Positions 44,208 through 52,694 are shown, numbered from the stretch's first letter. The stretch: 64,000 bases of DNA from Ruminococcus sp. (GCA_017397925.1 JAFQHO010000083.1:1-64000); one strand, 5' to 3'. Numbers and translations: made by a program. Notes: generated by a model not told the origin, from the letters alone.

Positions 44208-45158
44208 TTAAATTACTCCCTCAAAGCCTTTTTCAAGGACATCAACGGAATTTTTAAAGCTGTTCAGCTCCTCTTCTGTAAGTGACAGCTCAATTATCTC
44301 TTTAACACCATTTCTGCCGATTATGCAGGGAACTCCTGCAAAAGCATTACGGCATCCGTATTCTCCGCAAAGCTTTGCCGATACGGTTAGTACGCTGTTT
44401 TCATCTCCGAGTATAGCCTTGACAATACGTGTAATAGCCATTCCTATACCATAATAAGTGGCATTCTTCGCCTCAATTATCTTGTATGCGGCAGTACGCA
44501 CCTGCTCCTCGATTTTCTTCATATCCTCAAGACAATAGCCGTTGCATTTATCTTCAAGAACCTCGGAAATACGCTTTGTAGCAAGCATCATCTGTGATAC
44601 GGGCGCAAATTCGCTGTCTCCGTGTTCACCCATAACATAAGCGTGAATATTTTTTGGATCAACCATAAAATAATCGCCTAAAAGATAGCGCAGACGGGCT
44701 GTATCAAGGGATGTACCAGTGCCGATAACCCGTGAAGCTCCGAAACGGGAAAGCTCATAGGTAACTCTTGTCATAATATCGACAGGATTTGTGGCAACAA
44801 GGAAAATACCGTCAAATCCCGATTTTACAACAGGAGTAATAATAGAACGGAATACCGATGCATTACGCTGCAGCAGGTCAAGACGGGTTTCGCCCTCTTT
44901 CTGAGCAACTCCTGCGGCAATTACAATAATATCCGCATCCTTGCAGTCGCTGTATTCACCTGCATAAATTTTCATATTTGATTTGCCGAAAGCAAGACCG
45001 TGATTTAAATCCATTGCCTCGCCCTCTGCTCGTTTTTTATTAATGTCTATGAGTACAAGCTCGTTACATATTCCTCCTTGATTTACAAGAGCATATGCAA
45101 AGCTCATACCAACCATACCCGTACCGATAAGTACGACTTTTCTTTTACCTGTGTTCAT
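44208..45158 (-). CDS. ldh: L-lactate dehydrogenase
   Basis: 316 residues. NAD-binding GTGMVGMSFAYAL, GTSLDTARLRYLLGDYF with the substrate Arg, and the catalytic His in GEHGDSEF. It reduces pyruvate to L-lactate in fermentation. It follows hpt by 39 bp with AAAAGGGG upstream, so it may be cotranscribed. No Rex-like operator is obvious. Confidence 0.95.
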   Translation of the reverse strand: MNTGKRKVVLIGTGMVGMSFAYALVNQGGICNELVLIDINKKRAEGEAMDLNHGLAFGKSNMKIYAGEYSDCKDADIIVIAAGVAQKEGETRLDLLQRNASVFRSIITPVVKSGFDGIFLVATNPVDIMTRVTYELSRFGASRVIGTGTSLDTARLRYLLGDYFMVDPKNIHAYVMGEHGDSEFAPVSQMMLATKRISEVLEDKCNGYCLEDMKKIEEQVRTAAYKIIEAKNATYYGIGMAITRIVKAILGDENSVLTVSAKLCGEYGCRNAFAGVPCIIGRNGVKEIIELSLTEEELNSFKNSVDVLEKGFEGVI

Positions 45159-45197
45159 AGCAACATCCCCTTTTTATGACTTTAATCCGAAAAGTAA

Positions 45198-45731
45198 TCA
45201 GCCCAGTTCTCCTACATAGGGCAAATTTCTGTAATAGCCGTCACAGTCAAGGCCATAACCTATCACAAATATATCAGGAATTGTGAAAAGGACATAATCA
45301 GCCTTGAAATCAACAACACGACGGTCAGGCTTATCTAAAAGTGTTAACACTCTGAATGTATGCGGATTTCTTGATTTCAGAATTTCTGTGATTTTTTTCA
45401 GAGTACGGCCTGTATCTATAATATCCTCGGCAATAATTACATTATATTGCGAAAGATCCTTTTCTATATCAAGGATTATTTCAACATTTCCCGTTGATTC
45501 TGTACCCTTATAGCTTCTTGCTGCCATAAAAGCTACTTCACATGGAACTGATACGGCTCTTGCAAGGTCAGCTGTGAATACAAAGCTGCCGTTGAGAATG
45601 CTCACAAGAAGTATCGGTTTGCCGTCATAAAGGCTGTCGATATACGCTCCTGCCTCTTTTACCTTTTCCTGTATCTGCTCAGGTGTTAGTATTACACTTT
45701 TTATGGAATTTATGTATTTTTCCCTGTCCAT
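45198..45731 (-). CDS. hpt: Hypoxanthine phosphoribosyltransferase
   Basis: 177 residues. The PRPP-binding loop is IIAEDIIDTGRTL, with LVSILNGSFVFTADL and YVLFTIPDIFVIGYGLD. It salvages hypoxanthine and guanine. Start ATG 45731 follows GAGGAGAAA; an upstream in-frame ATG lies within the promoter. A perfect hairpin occupies the predicted 5' end of the transcript. Confidence 0.95.
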   Translation of the reverse strand: MDREKYINSIKSVILTPEQIQEKVKEAGAYIDSLYDGKPILLVSILNGSFVFTADLARAVSVPCEVAFMAARSYKGTESTGNVEIILDIEKDLSQYNVIIAEDIIDTGRTLKKITEILKSRNPHTFRVLTLLDKPDRRVVDFKADYVLFTIPDIFVIGYGLDCDGYYRNLPYVGELG

Positions 45732-45752
45732 TGAATTTTTCTCCTCTAATGC

Positions 45753-45779
45753 AATACCGCACAAAATATGTGCGGTATT
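45753..45779 (-). promoter_or_regulatory. Perfect hairpin at start of hpt transcript
   Basis: 11-bp perfect inverted repeat AATACCGCACA/TGTGCGGTATT with a 5-nt centre, spanning roughly -3 to +24 from the predicted start site. It could be an operator or an mRNA 5' stabiliser. Confidence 0.65.
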
Positions 45780-45782
45780 AAT

Positions 45783-45811
45783 ATTATACAATATTTTCAA
45801 TTAAAAGTCAA
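45783..45811 (-). promoter_or_regulatory. hpt promoter
   Basis: Minus-strand TTGACT (45806-45811), 17-bp spacer, TATAAT (45783-45788). Confidence 0.87.
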
Positions 45812-45822
45812 TAGAAATTCCA

Positions 45823-47439
45823 TTATTTGTTATCATAGAAAATAAAACTGGCAATTACGTTTTTATCCTTTTTATGAAGCATAACTATAAGGTGGATATT
45901 TCTGTCCTTGTCAGTCACTCTGTAATCAAGGTCAATTACTGCTATTCCCTCTTTATATGCGGCAATAAGCCGTTTTCTGCTCCTCAGCATATTGATTTTT
46001 TCGCTGTCGGATACAATACGTTCCTCACCAAACATAATACGGGCAAAATCATCATAATAAGCTGGGATAGATATGCCAAATTCATTTAAAAGATTTTCAC
46101 CATTTTTTTTAATTATAGGTTCACACAGCTTACCCTCTGTAAGGTCAATGGAGAAAAATGCAAAACTTCCGATTGAAAGTGCAGTTTTATATCGCTGGCG
46201 CTCCTCCTCAAGACGCTTTTCAAAAGCCTCCTGCTCTGTAATATCAATAATTGAGCTGAGAATATATTTTCCACCATCAGGGAAGCTGAGCATCTTTGTA
46301 GTACACTTCAAAGCAGCTATAGTGCCGTCTTTTCTCAAATTATGAAAAGTATACTCAACGCTGTCTCCTGGTTTTTCAAGCTTTCTGACAGCTTTGCTTA
46401 CTATTATCTTATCCTCAGGTATAACTCTGTGTGAAACATCAAAATTCAGAATTCTTGACTGCATTTCAGGGGCATCAAACATTTTCCTTGCTTCCTGATT
46501 GAATACAAGAATATGCCTGTCAGGGAGGGTATATGCAAGAATACCACTTCCAAGCTGGTCTGTTATTTCATCGGTCAATGAAAGAAGCTGCAAATTCTGA
46601 TTTATAAGCGATCTGCGCTGTTCCTCGTTATTTCTGCGAATTTCTGTTATATCATTGGCGATAATAAATGCCTGTAAGTGTTCAGTTTCATCATCCTTTG
46701 AAATAATGGCGTTTGTACGAATATATTTATCCTCAGCAGGCACGTAATATTCAGTAATAACACAAGTCTGCCCCTTTTCATATGCTGCAATAAGCCCTTT
46801 CTGCGTAAGGTATTTTTCCATTCCATTTTCAGCAAATACAGGATTAACTGTCTTGAAATATTTCTGTGTCAGCTCATCGAAATTTACAGGCACTTCCAGA
46901 CCAAGCATTCTGGCAATACCCAACTCATGAGCCGTAACAAATTCCTCATAGACAAGTCCCTCTGTAAGGTCAAAGAAAAATCCGAATTCACAGTTTTTAA
47001 TTAAAGCCTCGCGACAGCTTTTACGCTCTCTTTTCAAAGAATTCATAAGTCTTGTATGACTTGTTATATCATTGAAAGATGCAAGAATATATTTCTGTCC
47101 ATCCGTCATTTCAAGTCTTTTTGATACAGAACGGATATACTTCACCCCATTTTTACCGATCATACGGTATTTATGGGTTATCTCCCCGCCCTCTTTCTCT
47201 ATCTTTGTATTATCCTGAAGAATTCGCGTCCTGTCCTCTGGGTGGATCATTTCTTCATAGAATTTCTTGAAAGCATCTATAATGCCATCCTCTTTTCCAC
47301 ATTCTATGATATTACGAGCCGCGTCATTTATCGTAACAATCTCATATTGCGGCACAGTATAGGCAAAAACACCGCAGCTGACAGAATTCAACAGTTCCTT
47401 ATGAAGTTCATTAATATTTTCTGTAATTTTTTCAGACAT
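45823..47439 (-). CDS. Multi-PAS protein without output domain
   Basis: 538 residues arranged as two similar halves. Each half has a PAS domain (MSEKI...FNDITSH, and again around residues 285-400 with SSIIDITEQ). Each PAS is followed by a second sensor-like module beginning with a coiled linker and a FFFDLTEGL or FFSIDLTEGK segment. No histidine kinase, GGDEF, EAL, HD-GYP or DNA-binding domain is seen. The protein ends cleanly 12 bp before the hpt promoter. It is cytoplasmic and predicted to bind small ligands or partner proteins. It may be a stand-alone sensor or have lost its output domain. Confidence 0.75.
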   Translation of the reverse strand: MSEKITENINELHKELLNSVSCGVFAYTVPQYEIVTINDAARNIIECGKEDGIIDAFKKFYEEMIHPEDRTRILQDNTKIEKEGGEITHKYRMIGKNGVKYIRSVSKRLEMTDGQKYILASFNDITSHTRLMNSLKRERKSCREALIKNCEFGFFFDLTEGLVYEEFVTAHELGIARMLGLEVPVNFDELTQKYFKTVNPVFAENGMEKYLTQKGLIAAYEKGQTCVITEYYVPAEDKYIRTNAIISKDDETEHLQAFIIANDITEIRRNNEEQRRSLINQNLQLLSLTDEITDQLGSGILAYTLPDRHILVFNQEARKMFDAPEMQSRILNFDVSHRVIPEDKIIVSKAVRKLEKPGDSVEYTFHNLRKDGTIAALKCTTKMLSFPDGGKYILSSIIDITEQEAFEKRLEEERQRYKTALSIGSFAFFSIDLTEGKLCEPIIKKNGENLLNEFGISIPAYYDDFARIMFGEERIVSDSEKINMLRSRKRLIAAYKEGIAVIDLDYRVTDKDRNIHLIVMLHKKDKNVIASFIFYDNK

Positions 47440-47488
47440 TAATAATCACTCCCATCACCCTATAAAAAATAAATGTGTATCTACTTTG

Positions 47489-47517
47489 ATTATAACACAA
47501 TGCACATAAGAATTCAA
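47489..47517 (-). promoter_or_regulatory. PAS gene promoter
   Basis: Minus-strand TTGAAT (47512-47517), 17-bp spacer, TATAAT (47489-47494) with TGT extension. Confidence 0.85.
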
Positions 47518-47574
47518 TAGTTTTTTCATTTTTTATCTATATTCTTCCAAAAATTTACATTTTATTAAAAAATG

Positions 47575-47612
47575 ACAAAAAATCGTCTGCAGTCTATTTT
47601 TGCAGACGATTT
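47575..47612 (-). terminator. Terminator of thiamine-transporter gene
   Basis: 12-bp perfect stem AAATCGTCTGCA/TGCAGACGATTT (47580-47591, 47601-47612), followed on the minus strand by TTTTTT-rich sequence. Confidence 0.85.
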
Positions 47613-47626
47613 GGAATATTTTCTGG

Positions 47627-47703
47627 GGTTCTCTAAAATCCGGAACACGAGCAAAAATTGTCATAGAAAGTTTGTCGTGAGGGAGATTTTCAGAGATTTC
47701 CTT
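47627..47703 (-). repeat. Interspersed repeat R3, short copy
   Basis: 77 bp. Its reverse complement matches both ends of 16673-16799 (AAGGAA-TCTCT, TTTCTATGACAA, GTGTTCCG, GAGAACC) but lacks the central ~50 bp. The element supplies the last codons and stop of the ThiT-like gene. Confidence 0.7.
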
Positions 47704-48271
47704 CTATCATTTTTCTCATAACAGGCACTCTGAAAAGAATATATGCACCAATACAGGTAAAAACAATTTCAGGCAGCATATAACAGCCGTTGTAAATCAG
47801 GCTGTAAAGAAATGTATTATCTGTAGTAAAGCCCTCCCAAAGCTTTCCTGCGCTATGAAAAATCACAGCTCCACTGATAAAATGGCAGATAAAACGTGCA
47901 AACAGCGCAACAGCCGTGCCGCATATCCAGCCCTTTATGCCCTTACTGCGGAAAACACCTGCAAAGCCGATAAAAGTGAATGCTGCTATGTAATCAAGCA
48001 GTATACAGGAAATCAGCATAACAGGAGTAAGTCCCCATGCAAATATGCCGTCGCCTATACCTTGCATAAACTGAAACAACGAAAATATAAGGGATATCAT
48101 AAGCCCCCTTTTTATACCGTATTTTATACTGTACATAGCCACCGGAAGCATACTCAACAGGGTTATGGTACCTCCCCAAGGCATCTTGAAAATTATAGCA
48201 TAGCTCAGTACAACACCCATAGCTATGACAAAAGCACCCTCAATAAGGGGAAGTAATTTATTTCTTTGCAT
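47690..48271 (-). CDS. ThiT-like thiamine transporter S component (ECF type)
   Basis: 193 residues, six membrane segments. The pattern PWGGTITLLSMLPVAMYSIKYGIKRGL, then LFQFMQG and LLDYIAAFTFIGFAGVF, matches the thiamine-specific ThiT family of energy-coupling-factor transporters; the shared EcfAAT module is not in the window. No TPP riboswitch is seen in the short leader. Start ATG 48271 follows AAAGGAG. The last codons and stop lie inside repeat R3. Confidence 0.82.
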   Translation of the reverse strand: MQRNKLLPLIEGAFVIAMGVVLSYAIIFKMPWGGTITLLSMLPVAMYSIKYGIKRGLMISLIFSLFQFMQGIGDGIFAWGLTPVMLISCILLDYIAAFTFIGFAGVFRSKGIKGWICGTAVALFARFICHFISGAVIFHSAGKLWEGFTTDNTFLYSLIYNGCYMLPEIVFTCIGAYILFRVPVMRKMIEGNL

Positions 48272-48302
48272 CTTCTTAACTCCTTTTGATTTTATCTCAT
48301 TT

Positions 48303-48331
48303 ATTATAGCATATATTTCCGCATTAATCAA
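48303..48331 (-). promoter_or_regulatory. ThiT-like gene promoter
   Basis: Minus-strand TTGATT (48326-48331), 17-bp spacer, TATAAT (48303-48308). Confidence 0.85.
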
Positions 48332-48340
48332 GAAAAAAAT

Positions 48341-48373
48341 GAAAAACACGGCATCACCGAAGCGATACCGTGT
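48341..48373 (-). terminator. Terminator after GGGtGRT gene
   Basis: 12-bp stem ACACGGTATCGC/GTGATGCCGTGT with a TTCG loop (one G-U pair), then TTTTT on the minus strand. Strong. Confidence 0.92.
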
Positions 48374-48399
48374 CATAAGCGTTATAATCAGAAGTTAGA

Positions 48400-49398
48400 T
48401 TACTTCATAGCTTCCTCAATAGCAACTGCACAAGCAACAGTCATACCAACCATTGGGTTGTTACCTGCGCCGATAAGTCCCATCATCTCAACGTGAGCAG
48501 GAACAGAAGAAGAACCTGCGAACTGAGCGTCAGAGTGCATTCTTCCAAGAGTATCTGTCATACCGTAGGAAGCAGGACCTGCAGCCATATTATCGGGGTG
48601 GAGTGTACGTCCTGTACCGCCGCCTGAAGCAACTGAGAAATACTTCTTGCCAGCGTCTGTACGCTCCTTCTTATATGTTCCTGCAACAGGGTGCTGGAAA
48701 CGTGTGGGGTTAGTGGAGTTACCTGTGATAGAAACGTCAACATTTTCCTTCCACATGATAGCAACGCCCTCTGTTACATCGTTAGCGCCGTAGCAGTTAA
48801 CCTTTGAACGGAGACCATCGGAGTAAGCCTTGCGGAATACTTCCTTAACCTCACCTGTGCTGTAATCCATCTCTGTCTCAATGTATGTGAAACCGTTGAT
48901 ACGAGCAATAATCTGAGCAGCGTCCTTACCAAGACCGTTAAGGATAACACGGAGGGGCTTCTTACGTACCTTGTTTGCCTTCTCAGCAATACCGATAGCA
49001 CCTTCAGCAGCAGCGAAGGACTCGTGACCTGCGAGGAATGCGAAGCACTCTGTCTCCTCCTCGAGGAGCATCTTGCCGAGGTTACCGTGGCCGAGACCAA
49101 CCTTACGCTGGTCAGCAACTGAACCGGGGATACAGAAAGCCTGGAGGCCCTCACCGATAGCAGCAGCAGCGTCAGCAGCTCTTGTGCAGCCCTTCTTGAT
49201 AGCGATAGCGCAGCCTACTGTGTAAGCCCACTTAGCGTTCTCAAAGCAGATAGGCTGAATGCCTTCAATAAGCTTGTAGATGTCAAGACCCTTTTCCTTG
49301 CATACGTCAGCACACCCTTCAATTGAGTTGATGCCGTAAGCCTTGATTACGTCAAGGATCTGCTTTTCTCTTCTCTCATATGATTCAAATAAAGCCAT
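48400..49398 (-). CDS. GGGtGRT protein
   Basis: 332 residues. It carries the motif that names this family at residues 259-265 (SGGGTGRTLHPDN), close to the C-terminal Gly-rich AGNNPMVGMTVACAVAIEEAMK. Eight cysteines include Cys29 and Cys33 spaced Cx3C. The family is known from anaerobes, is usually adjacent to a NifU-like scaffold gene as here, and has no established function. It is second gene of a two-gene operon, 14 bp after its partner, with a very strong terminator. The regular, uniform codon use suggests high expression (inference). Confidence 0.9.
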   Translation of the reverse strand: MALFESYERREKQILDVIKAYGINSIEGCADVCKEKGLDIYKLIEGIQPICFENAKWAYTVGCAIAIKKGCTRAADAAAAIGEGLQAFCIPGSVADQRKVGLGHGNLGKMLLEEETECFAFLAGHESFAAAEGAIGIAEKANKVRKKPLRVILNGLGKDAAQIIARINGFTYIETEMDYSTGEVKEVFRKAYSDGLRSKVNCYGANDVTEGVAIMWKENVDVSITGNSTNPTRFQHPVAGTYKKERTDAGKKYFSVASGGGTGRTLHPDNMAAGPASYGMTDTLGRMHSDAQFAGSSSVPAHVEMMGLIGAGNNPMVGMTVACAVAIEEAMK

Positions 49399-49412
49399 TG
49401 TACAAGTCCTCC

Positions 49413-50105
49413 TTATTCTTTTCTGGGATCAACGATCTTAACAGCGTCAGCAACTCTGCCGTACTGTCCCTGAGCCTTCTCAAATGCAGTATTAGCGTCA
49501 TCGCCAGCCTTGATGAAGTCCATCATCTTGCCGAAGTTAACGAACTTGTAGCCGATGATCTCGTTATCCTCGTTAAGAGCAAGACCGGTAACATAACCGT
49601 CTGTCATTTCGAGGTAACGGGGCCCCTTTGCGAGAGTACCGTACATTGTACCAACCTGTGAACGGAGGCCCTTACCGAGGTCCTCAAGACCGGCACCAAC
49701 AACGAGACCGCCCTCAGAGAAAGCAGACTGTGAACGACCGTAAACGATCTGGAGGAAAAGCTCTCTCATAGCTGTATTGATAGCGTCACAAACGAGGTCT
49801 GTGTTAAGAGCCTCAAGGATTGTTCTGCCGGGGAGAATTTCAGATGCCATAGCAGCAGAATGAGTCATACCAGAGCAGCCGATAGTCTCAACGAGAGCTT
49901 CCTGAATAACGCCCTCCTTAACGTTGAGAGTGAGCTTGCAGGTACCCTGCTGAGGAGCGCACCAGCCAATACCGTGTGTAAAGCCGGAAATGTCCTTGAT
50001 TTCCTTAGCCTTTACCCACTTAGCCTCTTCGGGGATAGGAGCTGCGCCGTGAGCAACGCCCTGTGCGATAGGGCACATTGTTTCAACTTCGTGAGAATAA
50101 ATCAT
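49413..50105 (-). CDS. NifU-like iron-sulfur cluster assembly scaffold protein
   Basis: 230 residues with a NifU-N/IscU-like region. Cysteines are at 11, 49, 56 and 77 (GWCAPQQGTCKL and ETIGCSGMTHSAA); the latter motif matches the IscU/NifU cluster-ligand loop. The C-terminal ~100 residues (YLEMTDGYVTGLALNEDNEIIGYKFV) are outside the classical scaffold. It is probably a dedicated Fe-S scaffold for, or complex partner of, the GGGtGRT protein. Its promoter (50213) gives a ~105-nt leader with a small hairpin. Confidence 0.85.
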   Translation of the reverse strand: MIYSHEVETMCPIAQGVAHGAAPIPEEAKWVKAKEIKDISGFTHGIGWCAPQQGTCKLTLNVKEGVIQEALVETIGCSGMTHSAAMASEILPGRTILEALNTDLVCDAINTAMRELFLQIVYGRSQSAFSEGGLVVGAGLEDLGKGLRSQVGTMYGTLAKGPRYLEMTDGYVTGLALNEDNEIIGYKFVNFGKMMDFIKAGDDANTAFEKAQGQYGRVADAVKIVDPRKE

Positions 50106-50212
50106 TTTTAATACTCCTTTCGGGAATTTAGCAGTGACAATTCAGCAGAATTATCAGTGCAATATCAGAACAGCAGCGGAACCTGTCCGCAAGCTATTCC
50201 ACATACAATAAT

Positions 50213-50241
50213 ATTATACTACATTTTGAAAATATAATCAA
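50213..50241 (-). promoter_or_regulatory. NifU-like/GGGtGRT operon promoter
   Basis: Minus-strand TTGATT (50236-50241), 17-bp spacer, TATAAT (50213-50218). Confidence 0.85.
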
Positions 50242-50289
50242 GGGCTTTTGACAAAAGAATGTCAATTAAATGTTAGTTTTATATAACAA

Positions 50290-50958
50290 TTAATAACCCA
50301 GTTCCTCGCCCACAAGAATAACCTTAATGCGGTTTTTATGTCTTTGCTGTGCGGAAATAAGGTAATTGCAGCAAATTCTGCCGTCACCCTTACAGCCGTC
50401 AGCCATTTCGTGACAGTCCTTACTGAGAGAGATACACTCCCCTGTTTCAGCACAAGGAGTCTTGCAGCTGAGACGGATGCAGTTAGGAGGTGCCGCCTCA
50501 GTTTTCACGCGGATTTCAGCCTCATCCAGATTTCTTACAATTTTATTATATCCGGCTATGATTATAACAGATTTCGGACCGAAAGCAATAGCGGCAATTC
50601 TGTTGCTGTTGCCGTCAACATTGTATAGTACACCGTCCTCTGTTACAGCGTTTGTGCTTGATATGTACACATCGGCAAAAAATGCCTTCCTGTAAAGCTC
50701 AGGAACCTCCTCAGGAGCCACTTTCGAGCGGTCAAGGTAGTTATACTTCGGGGATTCGATAAGCTCCTTTATACCGCATTCTGCCATAGATACAGTGCCG
50801 CCGTGAGTTATAACATCACCATCGCTGAGCAGACTTTCAACAATACCTTTAACATCTGCCGCAGTGGGAGCATAGTGAAATTCCATATTATTTTTGATAA
50901 GATTTTCACCTGTTTTCATTATTCTTTTTTCGATTACAGCTTTTTTGTTAGCGTCCAT
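50290..50958 (-). CDS. LUD-domain protein (LutC/DUF162-like) with Cys-rich tail
   Basis: 222 residues. The LUD fold is recognised by GDVITHGGTVSMAECGI, ISSTNAVTEDGVLYNVDGNSNRIAAIAFGPKSVIIIAGYNKIV. After this come nine cysteines within about 40 residues (CIRLSCKTPCAETGEC...RICC), which could bind Fe-S clusters. LUD proteins include LutC of lactate oxidation; lutA and lutB are absent here. ATG 50958 follows AAGGAG; an upstream in-frame ATG is inside the promoter region. It lies directly upstream of the NifU-like operon on the same strand. Confidence 0.85.
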   Translation of the reverse strand: MDANKKAVIEKRIMKTGENLIKNNMEFHYAPTAADVKGIVESLLSDGDVITHGGTVSMAECGIKELIESPKYNYLDRSKVAPEEVPELYRKAFFADVYISSTNAVTEDGVLYNVDGNSNRIAAIAFGPKSVIIIAGYNKIVRNLDEAEIRVKTEAAPPNCIRLSCKTPCAETGECISLSKDCHEMADGCKGDGRICCNYLISAQQRHKNRIKVILVGEELGY

Positions 50959-51013
50959 AATAACAACTCCTTTTTTATTTTTTGCCACATACCGAGCCTT
51001 ATACAAGATATAA

Positions 51014-51042
51014 ATTATAACAATCCACACCTAAATATATAA
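51014..51042 (-). promoter_or_regulatory. LUD gene promoter (weak -35)
   Basis: Minus-strand TATAAT (51014-51019) and TTATAT at 17 bp (51037-51042). Confidence 0.5.
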
Positions 51043-51074
51043 CTATATTTTTTATAATACATCAACAAAACATC

Positions 51075-51173
51075 CTGTTGATAATTATTTAAAACGGAGA
51101 AAATAAAAATTATTTTTCAATAATCAACCATTTGTGGTTGAAAAAAGGCACATTTTTGCCCTTTAGTGAGAGG
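51075..51173 (+). repeat. Interspersed repeat R2, copy 2 (intact)
   Basis: About 99 bp, closely matching the split copy at 27493-27755. It contains two adjacent hairpins, TCAACCA/TGGTTGA (51124-51141) and AAGGCA/TGCCCTT (about 51145-51163). It supplies the empty-site sequence for the insertion in copy 1. Confidence 0.8.
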
Positions 51174-51245
51174 ATATGTTTAAAAAAGCCTTTCACAAGC
51201 ATCATTTATATTATACCCCTGTAAAAAATAAATGTCAATATAGTC

Positions 51246-51274
51246 TTGAAAAAATATAAGATTGGGTGTATAAT
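51246..51274 (+). promoter_or_regulatory. MATE gene promoter
   Basis: TTGAAA (51246-51251), 17-bp spacer, TATAAT (51269-51274). Confidence 0.85.
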
Positions 51275-51305
51275 ATTGTAGTAAAAAATGAAAGAAGGTA
51301 TAAAA

Positions 51306-52694
51306 ATGAAAGAAAATGAAAAGAATAATCCGCTTGGTACAGCGCCTGTGCCGAAGCTTATGGCAAGCTTTGCAATCCCAAGTATTATCGGTATGCTTGT
51401 AAGTGCCCTGTATAACATCGTTGACCAGTTTTTCATCGGTCAAGGTGTCGGCACTGACGGAAATGCCGCCACAAATATCGCTTTCCCGTTCTCAACTCTG
51501 TGTATTGCTGCAGCGCTGCTTTTAGGCATTGGCGGTGCGTCCTGCTTCAACCTTACAATGGGTAAGGGCGATACAAAGCGGGCAGGCTATTTCGCAGGAA
51601 ATGCCCTGACAACGCTTGCAGGTATCGGCATTGTAATAGCTGCGTTTACTTTGATTTTCCTCACTCCCCTGCTGAAGCTTTTCGGCTCTCCAGATGACAT
51701 ACTCCCATATGCAAAGGACTATGTCGCTGTATCTGCAATAGGTTTCCCGTTTCTTATCCTGGCAACAGGCGGCGGACACATCGTCCGTGCTGACGGAAGT
51801 CCCGGTATGACTATGCTGCTGAACCTTGCGGGAGCTGTTGTAAATACCATACTTGACGCAATATTCGTCCTCGGTTTTGACTGGGGAATGAAGGGTGCTG
51901 CCGCAGCAACTGTAATCGGACAGATTGTATCTGCACTTATGGTTATATTCTACGTGCGCAAATTCAAGACTGTCAAACTCACTTTAAAACACTTTGTACC
52001 GCAGTTAAAAGTGATTTCAAGAGTATGTGCGATTGGTATGGCTTCCTGCTTCAATCAGCTTGCTATTGCCCTTGTACAGGTTGTACTCAACAACTCCTTG
52101 AAACACTACGGCAGCCTTTCAATATACGGTGAAAAAGAACCTCTTGCCGTTGCAGGTATCGTTATGAAGGTTAATATGATTGTATTCTCAATTGTAATCG
52201 GTCTTTCACAGGGTGCACAGCCTATTCAGAGCTTCAATTACGGCGCAAAGAACTACAGCCGCGTAAAGTCCTCTTACAAGCTTGCACTGGCTATCGGCGG
52301 CGGAATTTCCGTTGTAGCATTTATCCTTTTCCAGCTAATTCCAAAGCAGATTTTAGGACTTTTCGGAACAGGTACAGATACATATTTTGAATTTGGCTGT
52401 CACTTTTTCAGAATATTCCTGTTCTTTACCTGGCTCAACTGTATTCAGCCTATTTCCTCCACATTTTTCACATCCATAGGAAAACCAATCAAGGGCGTTT
52501 TCCTTTCTCTGACACGACAGATTATATTCTTCGTTCCCATTCTTCTTATCCTCCCGAAATTTATGGGAATAGACGGAATACTCTATACAGGACCTATCTG
52601 CGACCTGCTTTCAGGCATCGTTGCAGCAGCAATGACAGCATGTGAATTCAGAATTATGACAAAGCTATCCGCAGAAAAAACTGCACAAAAATGA
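51306..52694 (+). CDS. MATE family efflux transporter
   Basis: 462 residues, twelve membrane segments. NPLGTAPVPKLMASFAIPSIIGMLVSALYNIVDQFFIGQGVG is typical of the clostridial MATE branch near MepA, and GLSQGAQPIQSFNYGAKNY marks the second half. GAAGG upstream supports ATG 51306. It heads a run with nudC and the HAD gene; the gap to nudC is only 9 bp. Confidence 0.92.
   Translation: MKENEKNNPLGTAPVPKLMASFAIPSIIGMLVSALYNIVDQFFIGQGVGTDGNAATNIAFPFSTLCIAAALLLGIGGASCFNLTMGKGDTKRAGYFAGNALTTLAGIGIVIAAFTLIFLTPLLKLFGSPDDILPYAKDYVAVSAIGFPFLILATGGGHIVRADGSPGMTMLLNLAGAVVNTILDAIFVLGFDWGMKGAAAATVIGQIVSALMVIFYVRKFKTVKLTLKHFVPQLKVISRVCAIGMASCFNQLAIALVQVVLNNSLKHYGSLSIYGEKEPLAVAGIVMKVNMIVFSIVIGLSQGAQPIQSFNYGAKNYSRVKSSYKLALAIGGGISVVAFILFQLIPKQILGLFGTGTDTYFEFGCHFFRIFLFFTWLNCIQPISSTFFTSIGKPIKGVFLSLTRQIIFFVPILLILPKFMGIDGILYTGPICDLLSGIVAAAMTACEFRIMTKLSAEKTAQK

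Larger units (their letters stand above)
50959..51305. other. Divergent intergenic region
   Basis: It holds the LUD gene promoter, repeat R2 copy 2 (51075-51173) and the MATE promoter (51246-51274). No gene is seen. Confidence 0.65.
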
